Shown here one piece after another: positions 12,063 through 24,700 of a stretch of 64,000 bases of DNA. The DNA is taken from NCBI GenBank assembly GCA_033964015.1, contig CM066916.1, forward strand, positions 28,599,404 through 28,663,403. The letters run 5' to 3'. Within the stretch, counting starts at the first letter, position 1, and the number at the start of each line of letters is the position of its first letter. The notes beneath the pieces are model-generated. The model ran no database searches, had not been told where the DNA came from, and was given only the letters and a program-made list of their open reading frames with translations. Source of the stretch: Scolanthus callimorphus (taxonomy: Eukaryota; Cnidaria; Anthozoa; Actiniaria; Edwardsiidae). Both the position numbers and the translations under genes were made by a program.

Positions 12063-12435
12063 AAGTAGAGGTTCAATAAACTCTTTCTTTTTCCGATCTA
12101 AAAATACTTTATTTTTCGTGTGGAACAACTGGATAATATAAAAATGGGTCATCTACCATTGCAGTACGCGTACACCTTCGTGCATTGCGCTTTTCTTAAA
12201 AGTATAATATAATAAATATTCTAGTATGGTGCATTTAAAAAATGTGATAAATAGGTCGTTGGGATGCTGACAAATAACCATGATCTATAAATAATTTCAC
12301 TAAGCTCGATAAATATGAGTTTAAATGGCTGTTATACAGTCTTGGGACTGTTGTTGGAATCCAATTCCATGATTATATACCCTACAATATTTACTGTTGT
12401 TGGAATCAAATTCCATGATTATATACCCTACAATA

Positions 12436-12441
12436 TTTATT
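12436..12441 (-). terminator. Candidate WDR1 poly(A) signal
   Basis: AATAAA on the minus strand, about 266 nt downstream of the WDR1 stop codon. Other AATAAA-like matches exist nearby, so the choice is tentative. Confidence 0.3.
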
Positions 12442-12706
12442 ACCAATCCTAAAAACGATCATAACTACATCTACATCTATGATAATAACTTGCACCATCA
12501 ATTTGACACTACGCAAGTATACCTGGTGTCACGGTATGGTTGCGTGACACTTACCAGATCTGAAAGTGATTCTGATTGGTCATTGGGGCGTGAATTCTAT
12601 ACACTACTAGTGCATAACCCTTTGAACGATATAAACCTCCCTGAGAAAGAAAAAGCCGTGCAGAAGAACTTTATACTCAAATGAGTGTCACGTGCCCGTC
12701 GCGTGA

Positions 12707-15700
12707 TCAGAGTGGCGTGACATTCCAGATGCGAACGCAGCAATCATCACCCACGGAGACCAGGGAGGTTTCATCATACCACGTGACCGCATAGATAGTC
12801 GTAGGGGGAGGATGTGCACCTTGAAAGATATCGAATCATGCGTGTAAGTACGAGGTCTCGTCAACAAGAATCCCGATAATCTCGAAAAACCCGAAAAAGT
12901 ATATTGTATTCGTGTTGTTCCGTATCAGCGTAAGAAATGTGTCTATTTTCTAGTAACATATTGTCATTATTGTTCTGCGCGCGGGGCTTAAAAGATACGA
13001 AGATACAAAGTTACAAAGAAAATAAGATACAATGATACGAAAACGAAGATACAAAGATATAAAGACAAAGATACAATGATGCGAAGATACAAAGGCACGA
13101 AGATGCAAAGATACAATGATACGAAGATACAAAGATACGAAGATACAAAGATACAAAGATGCTAATTCCGCTTGGGAGGGCTGGGGTCGAGTCGCACGCG
13201 GGCTAGCTATGGGTTATCTAGCGTGGTTACCAAGCCAATGATCCAGGACAGATCGAGAACTCGAGTCTCTGTAGTTCCTGCAACTTGTTATTCAATTTGT
13301 ATCGTTTGTTCACTACTTTCGCAGACATTCTTATCCCAAGATGATGTTCTGTCACTTCGTAATAGGGCAATTAATGATTCCGACTATGGTTTTGGCTGTG
13401 AAGCGTTGAAAAGCGACAATTTTCGACGGGGCCTGTTTGATATGCAGGGGTTTCAGAGAGAATTCTAAGCCAAGGGAATGTGTGCAAACGATAGGTACTT
13501 ACCCTTTATGAAAATCTTACTGCTAGTCTTGGCAGGGCTGAAGATCTTGATATTTGAACCGATCGTACAGACGGCCAGATAACGGGAGTCTGGTGACCAG
13601 GCAAGAGCGCGCAATCCAGAATTACAAGACCAGGAACGACTCACATCCTTGAAAAAAAAAACGCATTTACTCCATTTGTATCCACTCATATTTTATCTAC
13701 TAGTTATAGACCTAGACCCTGTTGGCCAAGTGAAAAAAACACATGTTTATCGTACGGAGCTTTCTAAAAAAGTGTCCATGCGGCCCTTTTTATTTTTGAT
13801 TTAACAACGACTTCTGTACACCACCATCAAGTACATCTCAACATACTAGTCCAATACTCTGACAAGTTATGCATGGTATTGTTCTTCTCCATTTTATTGC
13901 CTCGTTCTATAATACACTCCATTGCACTCCATTGTTTTAGACAATGCCTTGCATAAGTTTGTCAGTGTATTGGACAACCCTCCATCTCAACGGGCGCCGT
14001 ACCCTGTACCCGTTAAAAGATTTGCACTATCAGTTTTTGTCCTCTGCCATTGCCACGAATGTCTGTTGCCATTGTCGCATTCAAGCCAGCTCTCGCCTCT
14101 GTAACAACATGCCTGATTTCAGTGCCAAAGTCACGTTGGCGAGCAAAATTAGAACTTTTGAGGAAACGAAGGTACGCTGCGTTCGGACTAAAATGAGCCT
14201 GAGACCGAGTCGGGCCCAAAACATATTGACGCCCGCGACAGCAACTATTTAACAATTAGTCGCCTCAGGCTCCGTAAATATCGGCGAATAGTCACCTAGA
14301 CGAATTGTTTTAGTATAATTACTCAAGCGCAAAAGTACATAAATAAGAGTGTACAACATGATAATAGGGCGTGAGAGAACCTTTAGACAGACCTAGTTAT
14401 TTTTAGATTGCTACTTTGTCTTCTTTATACATCCCCTAGGGTCACGCACAGAGAACAACAAAGGCAGAAAACAATAGGCCTAATTAAAGAATACAGTCTT
14501 GAAAGAGAGTGCGTATCGGTTGAGCGGTTGTAAATACCGAAGTTATAATGAGCTACTGATCAAGTGAATTTGATTGGCTACAAAAACAATAGCATTATAA
14601 TTCAGCGAGAAAAACAGTTCTAAAAATAACTAGGTCTGTACAAAGGATCTCTCACGAATACTGTATCGGAGTTGTTCACTCTTAATTATGAACTCTTGTC
14701 AAGCGACATTAAGATTTTTGACAAAAAAATCGGGTTTAGGGTATTTTGGTCTTAGTTTCTCGTAATAAAGTGCGCGCGCCGACCGGCCAATGCGCCATCC
14801 GGCCAATGAATATTTAGCAATTATTCCTCGAGCCCGAATGGGCTATTGACTGAGAGGCCATGAGGGAGAGAGGAATAATTGTTTTAGTCAAATCACACTA
14901 GTAGGTCAGTTTGTATACCCGAAAACGTTTTCTGTTCTGGTCATTTACCATTTTCTGGCTTTCAAATCCGACACTTTTCACTACTAGTAGGCTATAACTT
15001 ATAACCTACTAGTAGCTCGACCAATCAGAACGCAGCATTGACAATAGACCACTAGTGTGATTTGACTAAAGCAAAATATTCCGAACGTCTCGACCAATCA
15101 GCGCGCGGAATCGCTTGATTAATTATACTAAAACAATATATTAGCCAATCAGAAAACAGGGCGCAAAGGTTCCCGGTTGATGATGGGTTTTTAAGGTTGG
15201 TTTCCATATAATCTCTTCGGTCTCATCAGTCTCGCCAATCGCATGAAATAGTGCACTCGCGATCCATGAGATTATATGGAGACACTTCTCTCGCGATCGG
15301 AAAAGACTGAAACGATCGGGGCGATCGTGATCGCGCGGATAGAACACTGTTCTATCCAGGAGATCGATGCGATTGCGTGACATTGAATAAGATTATATGG
15401 AGACATTCAAAAGCGTTCGAAAACCAGCCTTTAATAGTACAGATAACTTACCTCAAATTCAAGACCACCTCCCTGGAAAAGAGAGTTAGCCGTTAGTAAA
15501 TAAAACATGGGAACGTTTCAATAGCGGAAAATGGCATTATCGGACTCTGGGAATGTAGTGGTGACATTTGTAAACAGACGTCTTGTACACGTATTGGATA
15601 TAATTTGTTTGTAAGTTATACTCCCACTGACGGATCTGGGGGAGGAGCCAGGGGACCGGTCCCCCCCCCCCCCTTGCAAGAATAAAGTCAGAGAAAATGA

Positions 15701-18700
15701 ATGAGCATTTCAGTTATTAGCTTTTGATTTTATAAAATGGTGCCCCCCTTTTTCGGTCGTGTGTCCCTCCCTTTCCAAATTTCTAGATCAACCACAGTAT
15801 AGTGTGAATTTTTGGAAGCAAAGCAGCTACATAATCGACCTCTGAGAATCCTGTGGATATGGCGTGATCTAGTGGAGTAGATGGAGGCTCCTGTTGATCG
15901 GCTCGTTGCTTTCTCCAATAGCGGAATTAGTATGTATATCCTTGTCACGAATTCGAAAATATTTTTGTTTCAAAAGCTTCGCACGCTATAAGTTGTTAAA
16001 CTACTAACCTGGTAAATATCAGACTTCTGGGCTTGTTGAACTTGTTGGAACCCAACCTGAGCGATCAATCATGTGAATAAATAATGCAAAGAGAATCAGG
16101 GGCACCCAACGATCATTTTCGGTAAAATATCTGTTCGGAAGGCGCTACAAGAGCTGAAATTTTCACTTTAGAATTTGAAGCTTTAATTTCGTATGTAGAT
16201 TATAAGATCCACTGGATGTTTCGAATGGCACAAAGGGTGAAATTTACGAGTTTTACCCCTGGCATTTTCGGAAGACTTGATTTCAATCTTTAACATTTTC
16301 ACTTCCCATAACTTTGAGCTACGAAATCCGAACAGATACACAATTTTTTGGGATTAAAAATTCCCAATTTACAGTCATTTGTAAACTCAGCAATGACCTA
16401 TAATGGAATTTTTTTGCTGTTTTACACCATTGTCTCGTTGAATGCCCATGGAGAACATCAAGTAATAAAAGGTGTCTTAGGGGTGGACCATTAGAAGTTG
16501 GGGGAGGCGGGTGGCAATTCCCAAAAAAAAATTCGCGCAAGGCCAATCCTTCCAAAAAAAATCTTGCAGAGATTCAAGCAAATTTGCGCACAAAGGGTAG
16601 ACTGATTGTCGCATTCAAGCCAGCTCTCGCCTCTGATAACAAACATGCCTGATTTCAGTGCCAAAGTCACGTTGGCGAGCAAAATTAGAACTTTTGAGGA
16701 AACGAAGGTATGCTGCGTTCGCGCTAAAATGAGCCTGACTCGGGCCCAAAACATATTTACGCCCGCGAACATCAACTATATTGTTATAATAGCCAATCAG
16801 AAAACAGGGCGCAAAGATCCCCGGTTGATGATGGGCTTTTAAGGGCCTTAAGGCTGGTTTCCATTTAATCTCTTCGGTATCTTCAGTCTCGCCAATCGCA
16901 CGAAATTGTGCGAGATTATATGGAGACACTTCTCTCGCGATCGGAAAAGACTGAATTGATCGGGGTGATCGCGATCGCGCGGATACAACACTGTTCTATC
17001 CAAGAGATCGATGCGATTGCGTGAAATTGAATGAGATTATATGGAGACATTCAAAAGCGTTCGAAAACCAGCCTTTAATAGTACAGATAACTTACCTCAA
17101 ATTCAAGACCACCGCCCTGGAAAAGAGAGTTAACCGTTAGTAAATAAAACATGGGAACGTTTCAGTAGCGGAAAATGGCATTATCGGACTCTGGGAATGT
17201 AGTGGTGACATTTGTAAACAGACGTCTTGCACACGTATTGGATATAATTTGTAAGTTATACTCCCACTGACGGATCTGGGGGAGGAGCCAGGGGGACCGG
17301 TCCCCCCCCCCCCCCCTTGCAAGAATAAAGTCAGAGAAAATGAATGAGCATTTAAGTTATTAGCTTTTGATTTTATAAAATGGTGCCCCCTTCTTCGGTC
17401 GTGTGTCCCTCCCTTTCCAAATTTCTAGATCAACCACTGTATAGTGTGAATTTTTGGAAGCAAAGCAGAATCCTGTGGATATGGCGTGACCTGGTGGAGT
17501 AGATGTTGATCGGCTCGTTGCTTTCTCCAATAGCGGAATTAGTATGTATCCTTGTCACGAATTCGAAAATATTTTTGTTTCAAAAACTTCGCACGCTATA
17601 AGTTGTTAAACTACTAACCTGGTAAATATCAGACTTCTGGGCTTGTTGAACTTGTTGGAACCCAACCTGAGCGATCAATCATGTGAATAAAAAAAAAAAT
17701 CGCGCAAGGCCAATCCTTCCAAAAAAAAAAATCTTGCAGAGATTCAAGCTAGGAAATAAAAATCCTACAAAGACATGGCTTGGGTTCTCATTAAAAGATG
17801 TCTTAAATAGTTATTCCAGCAACTTCTCTTTTGCATTTTTCTACTTCAATTTTTTCTACTTCTAAATTTCGGCGCGCTTCGCGCGCATTAAAAACACCAT
17901 CAAACATAGACACTGCCCTCGCGCCGTTTACAAGAATAAGTGTATCTTGCCGAGGAAAAACAAACTGTCCCAAAAATGCCCTGTAGTGATAGGCCTGGCA
18001 GGCAGTCACTATGTTCGAAAGAATCACACTTAGGTTAAAGCGTGAGTTCGACGTTACAAGTATAGAAATTCGGACCGCTTCACACAAATGAATACAAATA
18101 AATTCGTAATTTGCGGCATCAATAATAAAACCTACAGGCATTGTTTATTATACACAAAAAACGGAACGTTCGTCTACCCTTTCTCTGAGGCTTGATGAAA
18201 TGCGTTTATAAAAATTCGATGGCGAAAACGTTTAACAGCTTCATTCTTTTTTAACGGCAACCAATAAAAATATATCATAAGAAAATTTGTTGTATCTATA
18301 CATACAGCAACAAGATTTTCCAGAAGCTCATAAGTACTACTTATGAGCTTCTGGATTTTCTTAATCCGTTTCTGAACCAAATATAGTATATAGTATAAGA
18401 AAATTTTGTCGATTTGTTGATGCGGATTTAGACGGCCTGTGGGAACGGAACGCCACGGGAACAGGTAGTGCTCGATGCGCAAGATACCCCTCATGGGTTT
18501 ATCCTTTTCCACTTTTTTTGTGCGTCTGCGAAAAAAAAAAATCGTACATGGCCTTCGAGTCCGAAAAAAAATTCCTGCACAACCTGATCCCCGAAAAAAA
18601 ATTCATGCGCAAAATTATTGCCACCCCCCCTCCCCCAATTTCTAATGGTCCACCCCTTACTCACTTCTGTCTCGACTCTGTTCATGTTACTGACTTGAAA

Positions 18701-21700
18701 ACTGGCTGAGATATGAATTTTCAAAACTTAGCTTCCTTCTGGCTTATTTTTTACAAAGATATGTATGGACAAAAACACCGAGGCTGGTAGCGCATCGATG
18801 CGCTACCACCATACATTTTATTGTAAAATCATAAAATTTAAAAATACTATATCTCGGTCAGTATTCAACCAATCTTCGCAAAACTTTTCAAGTATACTAA
18901 TATGGATATGCATGATGAATTGAAAACTTGTTTCCTGATAGCTATTTTTAAATTGTTAAAACAATTAGTCACCGAAGGCGACGTGACTATCGGCGAATAG
19001 TCACCGAAACCAAGTTGAGCCTGAGGCGACTAATTGTTTCAGTAAAATTGGTCAAGTGATTCATAAGGTTTTTATAAAAAACTCCAAATCTCCAAATCAC
19101 TCCAAATCCTTTCAATGTTATAATCACGGGTAGGTGATTATAGCAAGAGAAAACAAACTTCTCGACCAATCAGCGCGCGGAATTTCTTATAATCACTTTC
19201 AGAATCTACTAAAAGGTATTATTATTCAGCCATGCCACTATCTCGATTCTGATTGGCTAAGAGTACGCAGCGAAATTGTTGGCGCGCAGTGCGTGACGTC
19301 ATACTACAGACATTAGGATTGATGCACTCTAATGACATCATAACGCAAGCCAATAGGTTTGGCCGCCATCTTGGTTTTCATTTCGGATGCGAAAGCCAAT
19401 TTTGTCAATATTCTCGTTGAATCTGTTATGATTTTTGCCAAGAGATCATTGCTCAGGATATCTAAACCTCAACTATGGCTATTTGAATGGAATACGAAGA
19501 GGAAAATACCAATAAATGTAAGCTATAGTTCAAAAACCGTTTCGCCGAGGAAGGCCTCGTCGTCGACTTCACTTAGAGGTAAGAATTGCTGGTTGCTGAA
19601 TAATAAAACAATTATTGAATTCGGTTTTCGCATGATAATGAGATTTGCCAACGCCTCGAGTTAGTGTTATCCGCCTCAGCTTCGCTTCGGCAGATAACAC
19701 AAACCTCGGCATTGACAAATCTCACTATCATGCTCAACCTCATCCAATAAGTGTTAATTATTAAGCCATCTTAAAGAGCCTGTGTCAGCCACTCCTTTGT
19801 TATTGTCTTCGTTCGGTATTAAAAGACGAAGTACGTGTAGAAATGTTGAAATAACCATCTACAAACAAAGCTTTCTTCTTCATTTACCAAATTGAACCGA
19901 AAATATCGCACTACATTCCCTAAATCAGCCGATGGAAATGGATGCTTTTTCAAACTCGGTATGTTGATAGGCTGTCAAAATGGCGACTGACACAAGCTCT
20001 TTAACGTGATAAAGGTCTTTATTTTTTTTCCTCGAGGGCATGGTAACAAATCCTGCATTGATTGGTTCTTAGAGCGCGCGCGCGGGGGCAATATTTTCCC
20101 ATCTCTGACCTAGGTCACGGTAACCAATTTCGCGCGCTTGTTTTCATCGAAAAAATGAAATTTTTGAGTTGGAAAAAAATAAATAAGTTATTTACCGGCT
20201 TTAGGTCGGTCCGTATAGGGAAAAACTGTGACCTCGGCCTGGAAAATGTTGAGCTCGGCCTCCGGCCTCGGTCAACATTTTCCAGCCCTCGGTCACAGTT
20301 TTTTCCTATACGGACCTCCCAGCCGGTAAATAACATATATATACCTACCTCAGTTCTCTTGAAGGCATGTACCGTCTTATTATCTGTGATCACCCCTAAG
20401 TACTGGCCATTAGGGGAGTAAGCCACGCCCTTCCCCTGGCCTCTTTGCAATTGAATTTGCGTCCTCTCGTGAAGGGAATCATCCGTTGTCAGTGTATAGA
20501 TATACACGCGGGAATCCTACAATGACAACAGGAGAAATACATGTAGCATTCATGGTATTCTCGTACCTAGAGTTCCCCGGCTCGTCTGCTCGCAGGGGAG
20601 GCTCTGGGGACATCCATTTGAGGGCCTTCGCTGATTGCCTGATTTTGAACACTGGAGCATGCGCAGAAAGTTTCTTCTCTCAACGGCTTCGTATCAAATC
20701 TCGCGCATGCGTCAATGGCTGTCACCAGAACCAACCTCCCCCGCGAGGAGACGCCGAGCCGAGGAGCTCTGGGTAAGAGATTGCATTCAGGGGCGTAGCT
20801 ACCAATTTACGCAAAGTACGCATCTGCGTACTAATTTTTCTTTTTCTTTTTTATTTAGATAAATTGTTTTATAATTTTTTGAAAAGAAGAGCTGCATTTG
20901 ACATGGACGTAGAGGTTTCCCGCATTGCAAAAATTTCGGAGCGAAAGCTGACTGGCGGCAGCAGTGTGTGAACAGCAAATTTTGTGAGTCGAGTCCTGAT
21001 GCATGCCTACAGAGATATCTCCATCAGTCCGGAGATTGCTATGCAGGAGTTTTGTGCAAGAAGGTACATGAGCACGACTTCACCTATCGGGCATCAATCT
21101 CGTACCGAGGTCCCCTCATCGTTTGGCCAGCGGCAAGATTCAGGACTCTTGGGGAATTTGTTTAAAGCCCAGTTTCTGTGTTTCCGGTTTGAAAGTTCGT
21201 TATGTTTTCTGTATAATCTTGATCTACCACGCACGCTCACTCTTGCCGCTGGCTAAAAGATGACGGACTCTTGGGCATGGGGATGCGTCCGCCAATGCGC
21301 CCTATGAAAAGCAAGTATGCTATTTTTGAAAACCTCCCTTTTCGGCCCTAGTAAGCAGAATACACTCTTCGTTTTAAATCTACAGCCTGGATCTGGACGG
21401 GAGGTGCAAACGGAGAAAAAATATCCCTTTTCGAAAATATCCGGATACGTGTGAAGTGGGTCTGAAGCTCACCTCTCCGACTACAGCAACTTCTGTCTGG
21501 TTCGGGTGCACGGTCACGCCACACGGGTTATAACGAGTGTCCACGATGTGCACCTCTTTCTTGTTGCGGACTACAGCCAAATGTGGATGCTAAAGAAATG
21601 GAATGGTGAACTATTATGTAAGGCCTACGGCAAACGCCGTGCCAGACTCGCGCCGTTCCAATTCAAAACAATGGAAATTCTTGATTATAAAGTATAATGA

Positions 21701-24700
21701 AGCGGCATCCTTTTAAAAAGGAAAGGTTCGACAGAAGAAGAGCGGTTAAAGTTCGGCGTTTGCCGTAGGCCTCAGATTTCAATTCAGCGTGGCACAAAAA
21801 TTAAGGAACAAAAGGAGGGAACATATGTAAATGATCAGGCAAGTCTGGTTGCCGCGTAATACGAAGTACAGAAATGGTATCAAGGGAATTCTCAAGTCCC
21901 TTACATTACATTTGATACCACTATTCCCAGAGTCCTTTTCGTAGTTATCTTGCAGCTCCCAAAGGAGTTCAAACTTTTGAATAACAAGACAAAGTCGAAG
22001 ATCCCATGTGTGCTTCTGAGCAATAGCCCTAGTAAGCGGAGAAAGAGAATCTCCGAACCCTTCCTCTAAAAGAAGGGACAGGGGGCAGGTCGGACGAAAT
22101 TATTTAACATTATGGAACAGGCATGCAGAACAAGCAATGAAAACAACGAAAAAAAAGAAAGAAAGAAAAACAAATAAACAAACAAGCAACATTCTAACAA
22201 ATAGAAAAAAATAGCAACTGAAACAAACAACAATAGTCCAATAGAAACAAACACATACACACAAACAATCGACAAACACACAAACGAATGGACAAGAAAA
22301 AGCAAACAAAAAACAAGTAACAACAGGATCAGGTTAGGGGGTTCCGTATGTCACTTAAAATTTCTGTAATCTGTCGCTTGTCAGTCAGATCTTTTTCATT
22401 TGTCACATGTCGGTCAACAAACTGATACTTTTTGCCGGTTGTCATTTATTTTTTGGCCGATATTTTTGACGGCCATGTAACAATTAGACGTCGAGTTTTA
22501 GTATCACCCAACTAGTTGGACAAAAAAAGGGGAAAATTGTCTTAAAAATCATCAGAAAACTCGACAAAAAAGGGCCGCCATTGTTTTCATGTTCAAAATC
22601 GGCGCTTTCGCTACTAGAGGTCTACTGATAATAGTCCCCTAGTAGCGTAGCCAATCAGAATGCAGAATTGACAGTAGTCCACTAGTTAGGTGATACTAAT
22701 TGTTGCTCATCGGTTAACCCCATCCAGACACTCAGAAACCAACATAGATAGATAGATAGATTTCTGGACGTTTCTGCATTTTGCAAGTCCGCATTGTCAG
22801 GATTTATGCTGGTTCGACAGTCGAGTATCTATTTGATCGTAGTGAGCATATAATGTTATTTTAGTAGAAACCCACTCGCATACTATCTCGAATCCCGAAA
22901 TCTGATTGTCTCCGCTACTCACTATCTATCACGTAATAAATAGTGAGTAGCGAAAACGCTAGCCAAACCTCCTGAAACCATGAAAATGGTTTTAGCAACG
23001 ACTCGAAGGTAGTAGGAAGTGGGCTTCTACTAAAACAATTAGATTACTCGTTCTCGTTTTCTATGAGCCAAATAGTATCTATTGACTCATAGAAAATTCG
23101 AACTCGTAGTCCAATTGTTAAGTAGTAGAAGCATATAATTTTATAGCAGTCAAGCACTTATAAGAAACCAACCCGTTTGTGATGCAAAGCGAGAACTATG
23201 AGACCATCTTCTCCAACACCAAATGATTGAGGTTGAGATTCCGAGGGTTTAAAGTCGATAACATCACATCTGAGGAAACAACATTAATTTGAATGAATCC
23301 AGCTGATTTCTTGCTCTCAAATTAGCCAATCAGAACGATTGTTGCTGCATCTCCAAGCGTTCTATATAAACAGATTAAAAAAGATATTGCAATTGAGGAT
23401 AACATCTCCTTAGGCTCCAGCAGAAAGCTTATGACCATGCGTAGTAGATATTAGGACCAACGAATTCGCCGTTTTAAAGGGAGGCTGTCACGCAACTGCG
23501 CAGCTGTTCTGCGCATCTCAAAACAAAGAAGTATCGTCCCGCAACGATGGCCAGCGAAGGCTGAAAGCCACGAAAACAACCCGTTGTAATCTCGCTATTT
23601 CTCGATCCATCCGACCAAATGTTTAGGTTTTACATATTATTCAATAGTTTTCTGATAGGATGGTCTAAATAGTTTTGCTCAGTGATCGTTCCTGGAGCAT
23701 GCGCGTATCGTGTCAGCCTCCCTTTAACGGTCAAAATTCAAAAAAATTAGAAGAAAGCCCCACCATCACAACAAATAATCCGAGCACTTGAATTTTCCAC
23801 TGATTTGTAACAATCTAGACAAGTTCGTTTAAGTGGAAGTGCTAGCATCTAAGTCTGCCAAATATGGATTCCTCCAGAGACTTTTCGCTCCCTAGCTAGA
23901 TCCTTCATATATGGTAAACTATAGTGTCCTGTATTTCCTCGTTCTATAAGACATGGGAGATACTTATACGGAGGACAATATAGTGTACCATATATGAAGG
24001 ATCTACCGCGACTAGCCAAAGGCCTTGATCCTTCATATATGGTACACTATAGTGTCCTGTATTTCCTCGTTCTATAAGACAATGGGAGATACTTATATGG
24101 AGGACACTATAGTGTACCATATACGAAAGATCTACCGCGACGAGCCAAAGGCCTTGATCCTTCATATATGGTACACTATAAAATAGTGTCCTTCTGTATA
24201 TTCTCATGCTATAAGACATGGGAGATATTTATAAGGAGGACACTAATACTGAAGGAGCTGAATAACGAAAGAGCTACCCTATGGCTCGTCACCTTCCGTT
24301 GGCCAGACCATCGAAAGCTCTGGGGACTAGATTGGCCACAGATAAGATAAGTTGCCCGTATTCCTCTGTGTCGAGTGGAGTGAACCTCAATGTGTCGTCT
24401 ATGCTGCAGCTGACTAGCTCATCATCCACAACCTGCATAAACTTGATCTCACTCGTGTGGCCCGAGCCTTTGAAGTAACTGGCTTGGCCGTCATCCGTCC
24501 AGCTTGCTACAATACCACGAGGTCAAGGAAATATCACCACATGTTCAATAAAGTCAAAGACAAGCGCTAATAATATTTATAGAAAAGTTATAATGCTATC
24601 AATCGTATGTAGTCCGCTCCTCACGTTTCTAACAACAACCAGCAAACGGGTGAGGCAAGGCAACTACCGCAACCTCCCCCTAGGTACGATCCTGTGCGTG

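Larger units (their letters stand above)
14060..17750. repeat. Tandem segmental duplication carrying a microexon
   Basis: Copy A runs about 14060-16580 and copy B about 16600-17750, in the same orientation. Matching landmarks: CATTCAAGCCAGCTCTCGCC (14073 and 16613), the microexon (15452 and 17096), a C-run followed by TTGCAAGAATAAAG (about 15661 and 17304), and GCGATCAATCATGTGAATAA (about 16060 and 17672). Copy A has about 870 bp of extra DNA (a TIR insertion, 14303-15145). Copy B lacks the section corresponding to about 16085-16520. Both copies lie in WDR1 intron 13. Confidence 0.85.

Noticed and set aside
11586..12141. Long overlapping ORFs on both strands in the GC minisatellite
   Set aside because: All frames are open because the repeat lacks stop codons; there is no domain, start context or splice structure.
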